Of a stretch of DNA of 28,413 bases, positions 8,143 to 14,348 are shown piece by piece. Origin of the DNA: Clostridiales bacterium (GTDB taxonomy: Bacteria > Bacillota_A > Clostridia > Oscillospirales > Oscillospiraceae); NCBI GenBank assembly GCA_022777455.1, contig JALFGI010000119.1, positions 1 through 28,413 of the forward strand. The letters are read 5' to 3'. The notes beneath the pieces were generated by a model that worked only from the letters and a program-made list of their open reading frames with translations, searched no databases and was not told where the DNA came from. Positions within the stretch are counted from its first letter, which is position 1, and each line of letters starts with the position of its first letter. A program made the translations under genes and the position numbers.

Positions 8143-8181
8143 GTATTAGTTTGATACTACTTAGTATCTACCTAATACTAT
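8143..8181. promoter_or_regulatory. Cluster of operator-like TAGTAT/ATACTA boxes
   Basis: Upstream of the 8127 start lies a perfect palindrome (ATACTA-CT-TAGTAT, 8154-8167) followed by CTAATACTAT (8172-8181). The latter is repeated exactly upstream of the XRE gene (8690-8699). This is likely a repressor-binding array; the binding protein is inferred from proximity. Confidence 0.55.
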
Positions 8182-8221
8182 CATAACACAGAGAAACTGA
8201 AAATGATGATAAATTTCCAGC

Positions 8222-8256
8222 AAAAAAGAAAAGCCGCTACTTTTCGTAACGGCTTT
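8222..8256 (-). terminator. Terminator of the XRE regulator gene
   Basis: A stem of AAAGCCG/CGGCTTT with inner pairing (8230-8256) is followed on the minus strand by TCTTTTTTGC. It lies 26 bases after the regulator stop. Confidence 0.8.
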
Positions 8257-8281
8257 AGGGAATGGATTGGATAGAGGGGAA

Positions 8282-8614
8282 TCAAAGATACCCCATAATC
8301 ACCGGAATGATGCTTTTGAGCATGTCCTGAACCATGCGTTGCTGCGTTTCGCTTAAACCGAAATCCTTACAGCAATCGCCGGAAAGCACGGAAGAAAGGT
8401 CTGGGGTACGCCCTGTAATATAGTCCAGGGATACATCCAGTGTGGTGGCAAGCTTGAACAGCGTTTGGAGACTGGGCTTACTGGAAGCATTTTCGATATG
8501 GCGCAGGGATTCCGTTGCAAGTCCGACCTTCTCTGCAAGAACCTCCGCCGTCCATCCTCTGAATTTCCGTGCCTCGCGGATTCGCTGCCCGGTAAGAACA
8601 AAATCTATATCCAT
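8282..8614 (-). CDS. XRE-family helix-turn-helix regulator
   Basis: A 110-residue cytoplasmic DNA-binding protein. Residues about 6-62 form a Cro/CI-type HTH (GQRIREARKFRGWTAEVLAE, ATESLRHIENASSKPS, LFKLATTLDVSLDYITGR), followed by a short helical tail that may dimerise. Such regulators usually repress ICE transfer or accessory genes. The start chosen is the ATG at 8614, with AGGGG 9 bases upstream; an in-frame TTG at 8623 touches that site and cannot use it. CTAATACTAT boxes lie upstream of this gene and of the gene that follows it, and a similar box lies before 8866-9351. That suggests autoregulation plus control of both neighbours. A terminator separates it from the downstream gene. Confidence 0.88.
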   Translation of the reverse strand: MDIDFVLTGQRIREARKFRGWTAEVLAEKVGLATESLRHIENASSKPSLQTLFKLATTLDVSLDYITGRTPDLSSVLSGDCCKDFGLSETQQRMVQDMLKSIIPVIMGYL

Positions 8615-8680
8615 TGAATACAACCCCTACTCTATCAGATACTGTACCATTGAGTATAGGGGTATTTTGTTTCATTTAGA

Positions 8681-8700
8681 ATGAGCTATCTAATACTATG
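8681..8700. promoter_or_regulatory. Operator-like box upstream of the XRE gene
   Basis: CTAATACTAT at 8690-8699 is identical to the box at 8172-8181. A related half-site, GAGTATAG, lies nearer the gene (8652-8659). Probably the autoregulatory site of the XRE protein. Confidence 0.5.
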
Positions 8701-8798
8701 TTGTATCCATTTCATTCTATTTCAAACATTACAGCCCAGAGTGTATTCATTAGAACATATCTAAATTGGAAAGCTGGCGGCGTTGGTCTTTGCGGATT

Positions 8799-8912
8799 TC
8801 ACTGAAGCTCCCGTTTCAGATCTGCAAATACATCAGAAGCGGCACGGGATTTGTCTGCTTTTGCCTCATTCAAACCACGCTCCATCATGGCATGGAAGGC
8901 AGATTCGTCCAT
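8799..8912 (-). CDS. Small overlapping ORF, antitoxin-like tail (37 aa)
   Basis: The ORF starts MDESAFHAMMERG and ends DVFADLKRELQ. It overlaps the 3' end of the 8866-9351 gene by 47 bases in a different frame. GGGGG lies 4-5 bases before its ATG. The VFADLKREL ending is reminiscent of the C-terminal toxin-binding tail of small RelB/ParD-type antitoxins. No toxin gene follows: the frame downstream closes after about 13 codons. It could be a real small gene, an orphan antitoxin remnant, or a frame-shifted extension of the upstream gene. The coding-like composition and ribosome-binding site favour a gene. Identity is uncertain. Confidence 0.45.
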   Translation of the reverse strand: MDESAFHAMMERGLNEAKADKSRAASDVFADLKRELQ

Positions 8913-9351
8913 TTTTCCCCCATGTCACGCCATAGGGCGCACCGCCAGAGGTGTATCCAGCAATAAAAAAGAAATTTTCATCCTGCCAGCACTCCGGTTC
9001 AGCAAGTTCACGCTTTTTCCTTGGACCAGGAGCTTTGCCGGTTTTCTTCTGCTTTGGCTGCTCGGCAAGGGCTTCTAACGTAATCCCTGCTTCGGCATCC
9101 CGCTGGACACGCTTGGTATACGAATCCAACCGTTTGGCGTAAAGCTGTCGGATTTCATCGAAGGCGACCCGGTAATTCGCACTCTGCACCTTGACATAGA
9201 TGGTCTGGCACAGCGTTTCAAATTCCTCTGCCTCTGGCATCCGCTGGTATTGCAGAAAGAAGCGCAGGGTTTCCCGGTACATCCAATCCGCAATGTGGGC
9301 TTTCTGCTTTTGCTTCAATGCCTTATAGGGCACAAGTGGTTTTTCCGGCAT
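8866..9351 (-). CDS. Hypothetical ICE protein with basic C-terminal linker
   Basis: A 161-residue soluble protein I cannot assign to a named family. The first 95 residues are helical and charged (PYKALKQKQKAHIADWMYRE, FETLCQTIYVKVQ). A basic KQKKTGKAPGPRKKRE linker follows, then a short tail rich in Gly/aromatic residues with WGKNGRICLPCHDGAWFE. The start at 9351 was chosen because GGAGGAAG lies just upstream; a longer frame reaching 9402 has no such site. It is transcribed divergently from the AAA/nuclease gene, behind a TGCTATACT extended -10 and an AATACTAT box like those at the XRE gene. The small ORF at 8799-8912 overlaps its end and is probably coupled to it. Confidence 0.65.
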   Translation of the reverse strand: MPEKPLVPYKALKQKQKAHIADWMYRETLRFFLQYQRMPEAEEFETLCQTIYVKVQSANYRVAFDEIRQLYAKRLDSYTKRVQRDAEAGITLEALAEQPKQKKTGKAPGPRKKRELAEPECWQDENFFFIAGYTSGGAPYGVTWGKNGRICLPCHDGAWFE

Positions 9352-9379
9352 AGCACTTCCTCCCTCTGTTATCCAGGTC

Positions 9380-9410
9380 AGTATAGCAGAGAACCATCCC
9401 AAATACTATC
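9380..9410 (-). promoter_or_regulatory. Extended -10 promoter with overlapping XRE-type box
   Basis: On the minus strand TGCTATACT gives an extended -10 (hexamer at 9380-9385). The -35 region has no good consensus but carries AAATACTAT (9401-9409 on plus), matching the boxes at 8172 and 8690. A repressor bound here would block the promoter. Confidence 0.5.
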
Positions 9411-9429
9411 CCCTTTTATGCGAAATCTT

Positions 9430-9488
9430 AACGAAATTTTCATTGACTCATTTCGTTTATGCGGGTATACTAACAGCAGAATTTCGTT
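9430..9488 (+). promoter_or_regulatory. Promoter with palindromic operator for the AAA/nuclease gene
   Basis: -35 TTGACT (9443-9448) and -10 TATACT (9466-9471) are 17 bases apart. AACGAAAT (9430-9437) and ATTTCGTT (9450-9457) form an inverted repeat around the -35. A third ATTTCGTT (9481-9488) lies just before the ribosome-binding site. This arrangement suits autorepression. Confidence 0.7.
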
Positions 9489-9500
9489 TGGAGGTGCGTT

Positions 9501-11315
9501 ATGAACTACCTATCCTGCACGGATGCCGCAAAAGCGATGGGAATTACCGTTCGCAGAATCCAGCAGATGTGTAAACTGGGGCAGCTTCCGGGGGCCGTGA
9601 AGCAGGGGCGCTCCTGGCTGATCCCGGACTGCGCTGTTCTCCCGGCTGCTGCTGAAAAGAAAAAGCCCCTGCCCATCGGCATCTCCGATTTCAAGGCAGC
9701 GACCACGGATTACTACTATGTGGACAAGACATTGCTGATTCGGGATTTTCTGGATGCGAAGCCCATGGTCTCCCTGTTTACCCGGCCCCGGCGTTTTGGC
9801 AAAAGCATGAACATGGATATGCTCCGTGTTTTCTTTGAAAAATCCCGGGAAGATACTTCCGTCTATTTCCGGGACAAGCTGATTTGGCAATGCGGAGATG
9901 ACTATACCCGGCACCAGGGGCAGTATCCTGTGATTTTCCTCACCTTTAAGGATGTAAAATGTCAGACCTGGGAAGAGACCATCCGAAAAATCCGAAAGCT
10001 GATCTCTTTGGAATTCATGCGGCATGAGGAACTGGAAAAAAGTACCAAGCTGAGTGCCTACGAAAAAGAGCAATACATCCGCTTCGCCGCCGGCAGTGCC
10101 GATGATGTGGATTACCAGATGGGCTTACAGCTTCTTTCCCTGCTGCTGCATAAGCACCATGACAAGGAAGCAATGATCATCATCGATGAATATGACACGC
10201 CCATCCAGCAGGGACACAGCTGCAATTTCTACGATGAAATTGTGGGCTTCATGCGGAACTTCTTCTCCGGGGGCCTGAAGGACAATCCCCATCTCGCCTT
10301 TGGTTTCCTCACCGGAATTCTGCGTGTGGCGAAAGAGAGCATCTTTAGCGGCATGAACAATCTGAAGACCTATTCCATTCTGGACGATGGCTACAGCGAA
10401 TACTTCGGCTTCACAACCGAGGAAGTGAAGCAGCTGCTGCGCTACTATGGGGAAGAAAGCAAATTTCAGGAAATCTGCGACTGGTATGACGGTTACCTCT
10501 TTGGCAATACGGAGATTTTTAACCCCTGGTCGGTGATTAACTATGTATCTGACCGTTGCTTCCCCAAAGCCTTCTGGCAGTCCACCGGCAGCAATGACAT
10601 CATCGGAGAAATCATTTCTTCCGCCACCCCAGAGATTACAGAGGGACTGCATCAGCTGCTGTGCGGAGAAAGAATCACCACCTATATCGACACCAGCGTG
10701 ATCTACCCGGAGGTGCAGAACAATCCCTACAGCATCTATAGCTTCCTGCTGGTCGCCGGTTATTTGAAGGTTGCGGCGGTATACCCCCAGAACGACGGAA
10801 ACTTCATGTGCGATGTGGCAATTCCCAACAAAGAGATTGCCTATGTCTATGAGAAGGAAATCCTGAACAGAATGAATCAGAACGGTCTGGCCATTTCCAT
10901 CCAGCAGGCCATCTTCTCCGGCAACACCCAGAAGCTCCAGCCGCTGCTGGAGGACTTTATGCTGCACAGCATTTCCTCCATGGACGGTGCCAACGAGGGA
11001 TTCTATCACGGCATGATGCTGGGCCTGTGCGCCATACTTGGCAATCGCTATCAGGTACGCTCCAATCGTGAATCCGGGCTTGGACGCTTCGACATCCAGC
11101 TCTCTCCCCTGCTCACCGGCATTCCTGGCTTCCTCTTTGAGTTCAAGCACACCAATGACCAACACGCAGACCTGAATGCGCTGGCAGAAAAGGCGCTCCA
11201 ACAGATTGACGAGAAGAAGTACGATACGGAGCTTCGAGATGCCGGTGTCGAAAAAATCATCAAGATTGGCATTGCTTTCCGTGGAAAGAGTGCTGTAGTG
11301 AAACGGAAGGAATAA
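9501..11315 (+). CDS. HTH-AAA-ATPase-PD-(D/E)XK nuclease-like protein
   Basis: A 604-residue cytoplasmic protein of the AAA-ATPase-like/DUF1703 family, common in gut anaerobes and of unknown role. Residues 1-50 form a MerR/excisionase-like helix-turn-helix (LSCTDAAKAMGITVRRIQQM, SWLIPDCAVLP). The AAA-like domain follows: a family-typical Walker A with RPRRFGKSMNMDML near 95-108 and a Walker B MIIIDEYDTPIQ near 223-234. The C-terminal part carries a PD-(D/E)XK nuclease-like core with GRFDIQ near 527 and FLFEFKH near 543, so the acidic residues and lysine are present. It has its own promoter and operator and a strong terminator, so it is a self-contained single-gene unit. A defence or element-maintenance role is possible but not shown. 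An AGGTGCGTT stretch precedes the ATG. Confidence 0.88.
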   Translation: MNYLSCTDAAKAMGITVRRIQQMCKLGQLPGAVKQGRSWLIPDCAVLPAAAEKKKPLPIGISDFKAATTDYYYVDKTLLIRDFLDAKPMVSLFTRPRRFGKSMNMDMLRVFFEKSREDTSVYFRDKLIWQCGDDYTRHQGQYPVIFLTFKDVKCQTWEETIRKIRKLISLEFMRHEELEKSTKLSAYEKEQYIRFAAGSADDVDYQMGLQLLSLLLHKHHDKEAMIIIDEYDTPIQQGHSCNFYDEIVGFMRNFFSGGLKDNPHLAFGFLTGILRVAKESIFSGMNNLKTYSILDDGYSEYFGFTTEEVKQLLRYYGEESKFQEICDWYDGYLFGNTEIFNPWSVINYVSDRCFPKAFWQSTGSNDIIGEIISSATPEITEGLHQLLCGERITTYIDTSVIYPEVQNNPYSIYSFLLVAGYLKVAAVYPQNDGNFMCDVAIPNKEIAYVYEKEILNRMNQNGLAISIQQAIFSGNTQKLQPLLEDFMLHSISSMDGANEGFYHGMMLGLCAILGNRYQVRSNRESGLGRFDIQLSPLLTGIPGFLFEFKHTNDQHADLNALAEKALQQIDEKKYDTELRDAGVEKIIKIGIAFRGKSAVVKRKE

Positions 11316-11331
11316 TACCCTTTTCAGTATG

Positions 11332-11360
11332 AACGCTCCAGGCAAAACACCTGGAGCGTT
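11332..11360. terminator. Strong symmetric hairpin terminator
   Basis: Perfect 11-bp stem (AACGCTCCAGG at 11332-11342 with 11350-11360), 7-nt loop. It lies between the convergent 9501-11315 and 11370-11696 genes and could serve both strands, although the T tracts are short. Confidence 0.75.
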
Positions 11361-11369
11361 TCATTCATC

Positions 11370-11696
11370 TCATTGGCTGACAAAAGAGGCGTTCTCAAAA
11401 ACCAGAGATTTAAGCCCCGCTTCGGAGCAGATGGAAATATACTCCTCCGATTCTTCCTGCGGAATTACCACATCATAGAAGTCAAAACCATCCAATACTT
11501 GCTGTTCAGGCGCTTTTACAGACAAAGAATCCAAATCAAGATAATAGGCATTGATAATCCCCGCGGCATCCTGTTCACAGGCTTGGGAGATAGCCACCTC
11601 TCTGTCGGTGGTCATTTTCAGTATGTTTTCCCGAACACCGAAGCAAGGGTGCTGAATGACATGATCGCTGCCGAGGTACACCAGAATCTTTTCCAT
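11370..11696 (-). CDS. Small DUF3990-like protein, possibly shortened
   Basis: A 108-residue soluble protein. The start (VYLGSDHVIQHPCFG) and the middle (IINAYYLDLDSLSV) resemble DUF3990 proteins, which normally read VYHGS..., then a GKGFY block, then a tyrosine-leucine strand. Here the histidine of the YHGS-like motif is replaced and the GFY block is absent, so it may be a divergent or internally deleted member. The function of the family is unclear to me. AGGAGG lies 7 bases before the ATG, and a good promoter lies 32 bases upstream, so it is probably expressed as a single gene. No linked partner gene is evident. Confidence 0.6.
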   Translation of the reverse strand: MEKILVYLGSDHVIQHPCFGVRENILKMTTDREVAISQACEQDAAGIINAYYLDLDSLSVKAPEQQVLDGFDFYDVVIPQEESEEYISICSEAGLKSLVFENASFVSQ

Positions 11697-11727
11697 TTGT
11701 CTTTCCTCCTGAACACAAACTTGTCAC

Positions 11728-11756
11728 AGTCTATCATTTTCTTCGGAGGCTGTCAA
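11728..11756 (-). promoter_or_regulatory. Sigma-A-type promoter for the DUF3990-like gene
   Basis: On the minus strand a perfect -35 TTGACA (11751-11756) and a -10 TAGACT (11728-11733) are separated by 17 bases. The ribosome-binding site follows shortly after. Confidence 0.65.
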
Positions 11757-11840
11757 TCGACACTCTACCCAAAATCCATGGGTAATTTTCTACTTGACAG
11801 GACTGTTTCATGACAGGTAGCTCTGAGAAAGAATCGACGC

Positions 11841-12056
11841 TCAGGGAAGAAAGTCGGGAACCAAATCCAACGCATCAAACTCGGCATCCGTAATGGTATT
11901 GAGCTTGGCAATGGCGCTGTCCGTCAGATTTTTCAGTTCCTGCTCGTCCTTATCCAGATAGGTATGCATTTCCACAAGGGAGTGAATCAGCCCCAGACGG
12001 GTGCCGGGGTTGTAGATACTCATGAGCTGTTGTTCTTCAAAGGTGAAATCATTCAT
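11841..12056 (-). CDS. Transposon-transfer assisting protein family (TTRAP-like)
   Basis: A 71-residue acidic protein beginning MNDFTFEEQQLMSIYN and ending FDALDLVPDFLP. This matches the small transposon-transfer-assisting (TTRAP) proteins carried by many clostridial ICEs; their biochemical role is not established. The start at 12056 is the ATG with AGGAG 8 bases upstream. A TTG start at 12062 would lie too close to that site. It follows the DUF4316-type remnant on the same strand, with a 2-base gap to that gene's stop, so the two formed one operon before the rearrangement upstream. Confidence 0.8.
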   Translation of the reverse strand: MNDFTFEEQQLMSIYNPGTRLGLIHSLVEMHTYLDKDEQELKNLTDSAIAKLNTITDAEFDALDLVPDFLP

Positions 12057-12058
12057 GT

Positions 12059-12370
12059 TCAAATCTCCTGTTCTTTTGATTTTCGGGGTTTGGATTTGCG
12101 CTGGGGCTGCTGCGGCTGATCTTTGAGTTTTTCAAGGACGGAGGGCTTTTTCTCCCGGCGAACGGCATCTGCCAAATCCATCAGGGAAATTGGCTGACCG
12201 GATTTGGCCTGCTGTTCCAGCTCTGCTACGGATGGTTGCTTACCATTGTTGATGATACCGTCAATCATGCCGTAATCATCCTCGGTGGACATCTCCGCTG
12301 CCTTCAGGTAGTTCTCTTTCTGGAAGTCCGGCAGTTCCTTGAAACCCACACTGTCGCAGTGGTGGTAGAA
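12059..12370 (-). pseudogene. C-terminal remnant of a YodL/DUF4316-type ICE protein
   Basis: About 100 residues remain (FYHHCDSVGFKELPDFQKENYLKAAEMSTEDDYGMIDGIINNG, described here by its ends, then a basic Pro/Lys/Arg tail). They match the C-terminal end of YodL/DUF4316-domain proteins of clostridial ICEs, which are normally several hundred residues long. An in-frame stop lies a few codons before the recognisable part, with no ribosome-binding site. The only possible start after the stop is GTG at 12349, which also lacks one. The 5' part was lost where a plus-strand primase-type fragment now begins. The reading frame of the remnant itself is undamaged. Confidence 0.7.
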
Positions 12371-12381
12371 GGAGAATAATC

Positions 12382-12505
12382 ATGAATGAGACGGATTCCT
12401 CTGCATCGGCCTGGCTGACAGCGAAAGGGCAAATTCGTGAGAGCGTTTTCTGTGCACAGTTTCTAAAGCAACATCCCATCCTGAGTATCGGTAAGTTCTT
12501 CATTA
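12382..12505 (+). pseudogene. 5' fragment of a primase/replication-type ICE gene
   Basis: AAGGAG is followed 7 bases later by an ATG. The first 40 codons contain GQIRESVFCAQFLKQHP and LSIGKFF. This resembles the N-terminus of ICE/plasmid primase-helicase proteins, which share an N-E-x-x-F-C-x-x-F-L-x-x-H-P pattern (from memory of the family). After about position 12505 the frame runs on to 12747, but as unrelated, Arg/Ser-rich sequence, antiphase to a transporter remnant. The gene was therefore cut by the cargo junction. The match is short and only moderately certain. Confidence 0.45.
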
Positions 12506-12655
12506 TCCGTTCTGTGGCAGGGTATGCTGCTGATTCCAGCGCTCTATTTGATGCACGATCTCTTTGGCCTGGCCGGGATCGCCGCAGCGCATACGGCGGC
12601 GGATTTCGGCGCGATCCTGACCGCTTCCGTTCTAGGCCTACGAGGATACAGGTAA
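12491..12655 (+). pseudogene. 3' fragment of a MATE-family efflux transporter
   Basis: A frame with no start reads LSVLWQGMLLIPALYLM, then HDLFGLAGIAAAHTAADF and a hydrophobic end, stopping at TAA (12653-12655). The Q-G-x-L-L-I-P-x-L, L-F-G-L-x-G and A-D-x-x-x-x-x-x-A spacing matches the last two membrane helices of MATE multidrug transporters. Only about 55 residues remain. It lies in a different frame from the primase fragment it abuts. A terminator about 110 bases downstream is probably its own. It marks the left edge of the DNA block that carries the sugar genes. Confidence 0.55.
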
Positions 12656-12762
12656 AATGCGGCTACCGATTATTCTGTAAAACGCGTCGATCGAATGTAA
12701 CAGTATATGATGTAAATAAAAGCAAAACCGCAGAAGTAAAAAATTGATACAGTCTTGCTCAA

Positions 12763-12802
12763 ACGGGTGGCCTTTTGACATTGTAAAGGGCCGCCCGTTT
12801 TT
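12763..12802 (+). terminator. Terminator upstream of the sugar transporter gene
   Basis: ACGGGTGGCC/GGGCCGCCCGT stem with a bulge and one G-U pair (12763-12798), followed by TTTTTC. It isolates the transporter gene from upstream transcription. Between 12656 and 12762 I see nothing else. No convincing promoter was found between this hairpin and 12849. Confidence 0.7.
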
Positions 12803-12848
12803 CTATGATGAAATCAGCGAAACCCTAATCTGATACGGAGGGAATGCA

Positions 12849-14315
12849 ATGAAAAAACAGAGAAAAACCAGAGATCCGGAGCATATTGGCTTTAAGGAAT
12901 GCTTCGGCACGACAACCCTTTCTTTCACCAATGCGCTGACCGGCGTGCTCATGTCATCTATGCTGATGGTCTATATGACGGAATATTCCGGCATCAGCTA
13001 CGCTGCGTTGCTGGCCACGATCCTACTGATGGCAGCTCGTGTGATCGACGCGGTGGACGACCCGATCCAGGGCTTTATCATCGACAACTCAAAGCGCACA
13101 AGGATCGGCAAGTATAAGCCCTTTTTCCTCATCAGCATTATCATGGAGGCGATCGGTGCCATCGCCCTGTTTTCGCTTCCCAGCTCCATAGCAAGCACGC
13201 CCGCGCTGACCATCGCCTGGGTCGTTGTGTTTTACCTCGTTTATGACATTGGCAGCTCGTTCTATAAGGATCTTCTTCTCTACCGCACCATGTCCACCGA
13301 TGATAACCAGCGGACGAAGCTGGTGGTAGGGCCGAGGCTGATGTCCTTTCTCACCGGCGTTGCTGCCAATGTAGTGTTTACTGCGGCTATTGTAGTGCTC
13401 AATGCAGGCGGCGTAAGCTACCACGATGCTGCAGCCAGGGTCATCATGATCCTCGTTGTTCCCTCTGTGGCGATCTCTCTTGTCGGATGGTTCATGGTGA
13501 AGGAAAAACACCATGTAGAGGAAGAACACTCCGAGAAGCTGAAGCTTCAGGATTTCTTCGATTTGTTCAAGGAGAACAAGGCCATGGTCGTTTTTGCGCT
13601 CAAAGGCCTGTTCGCAGGCTTTATCTGGACACTAATCTTCGCCACACCCATCTATTACATCAAATGGGGGTTCTGTGCCGATCTGAGTACGGGGATCGCA
13701 GACATGGATCAATTCACCGCCTACAACGGCATCAACGCCATTATCACTGTGGTGCCCATGGTCCTCGGAGCGATTTTGGGCAGACCGCTTTTGAAGCTCT
13801 TTAAGGATCCGGTCAAGATGACCAGCACGCTGCTGCTCATTCAGGCAGTCGGCGGCGGCATCCTGTTCGTTGCCCAGATCACAGGACTTTTGCAGCATGC
13901 CCCCTGGCTGTTCTTTGCGACCATGTTCATTATGGCCACCGGTGTAGGTACGGACTTTGTGCCGCAGACCTTTGTGCAGATGGAGGTCGTAGACTATGGT
14001 ATCTACAAAACCGGGAAAGACCGCTCCGCCCTGACAACGGTGGCCGATGGCTTTATCACGAAGATGCAGACGGCTTTTTCTGCGTCAATCGTCGGTCTGG
14101 TGCTGACCGGGATCGGCTATACCGTAGAAGAAGGGAACCGCTTTGCCGGGGACGTCTCTCAGATCCCCACGATGCTCAACTGGTTCATTGTGATCATGGG
14201 TCTGGTTCCCGCAGTGCTGGGCATCATTTCCGTCCTGATCTACAGAAAATATCCTGTCACCAACGCAGTCCGCAGAGAAATGAAATCTTATTTCGACAAG
14301 CAGGGTGAGGAATAA
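12849..14315 (+). CDS. GPH-family (MelB-like) sugar:cation symporter
   Basis: A 488-residue membrane transporter of the glycoside-pentoside-hexuronide:cation symporter family (MFS fold), expected to bring di- or oligosaccharides in with Na+ or H+. About 12 hydrophobic helices are visible. Family marks include the first-helix motif FTNALTGVLMSSMLMVYMTEY, the loop-2/3 signature DAVDDPIQGFIIDNSKRTRIGKYKPFF (described by its ends: DAVDDP and RTRIGKYKP), and the KxGR-like D-Y-G-I-Y-K-T-G-K-D loop (VDYGIYKTGKDRS) before helix 10-11. GGAGGG precedes the ATG. It ends in a shared terminator with the convergent AraC gene. It is the natural importer for the enzymes encoded at 15453-21221; the sugar cannot be told from sequence. 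Confidence 0.9.
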   Translation: MKKQRKTRDPEHIGFKECFGTTTLSFTNALTGVLMSSMLMVYMTEYSGISYAALLATILLMAARVIDAVDDPIQGFIIDNSKRTRIGKYKPFFLISIIMEAIGAIALFSLPSSIASTPALTIAWVVVFYLVYDIGSSFYKDLLLYRTMSTDDNQRTKLVVGPRLMSFLTGVAANVVFTAAIVVLNAGGVSYHDAAARVIMILVVPSVAISLVGWFMVKEKHHVEEEHSEKLKLQDFFDLFKENKAMVVFALKGLFAGFIWTLIFATPIYYIKWGFCADLSTGIADMDQFTAYNGINAIITVVPMVLGAILGRPLLKLFKDPVKMTSTLLLIQAVGGGILFVAQITGLLQHAPWLFFATMFIMATGVGTDFVPQTFVQMEVVDYGIYKTGKDRSALTTVADGFITKMQTAFSASIVGLVLTGIGYTVEEGNRFAGDVSQIPTMLNWFIVIMGLVPAVLGIISVLIYRKYPVTNAVRREMKSYFDKQGEE

Positions 14316-14318
14316 AAA

Positions 14319-14343
14319 GGCGGGTCGATCGAATCGACCCGCC
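14319..14343. terminator. Bidirectional terminator between transporter and AraC genes
   Basis: Perfect 11-bp stem GGCGGGTCGAT (14319-14329) with 14333-14343, 3-nt loop. AAAAA on its left supplies a U tract for the minus-strand AraC transcript. It lies between two convergent genes. Confidence 0.85.
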
Positions 14344-14348
14344 TCGTA

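Noticed and set aside
8750..8801. Toxin gene directly after the small antitoxin-like ORF
   Set aside because: A GTG start overlaps the ORF stop, but that frame closes after about 13 codons and shows no RelE/ParE features.
10125..11345. 406-codon minus-strand frame
   Set aside because: It is antisense to the HTH-AAA-nuclease gene, which has motifs, promoter and terminator; this frame has none.
12382..12747. 121-codon plus-strand open frame as a complete gene
   Set aside because: Only the first 40 or so codons look like a protein family; the rest runs antiphase over a MATE-type coding remnant and is low-complexity Arg/Ser sequence.
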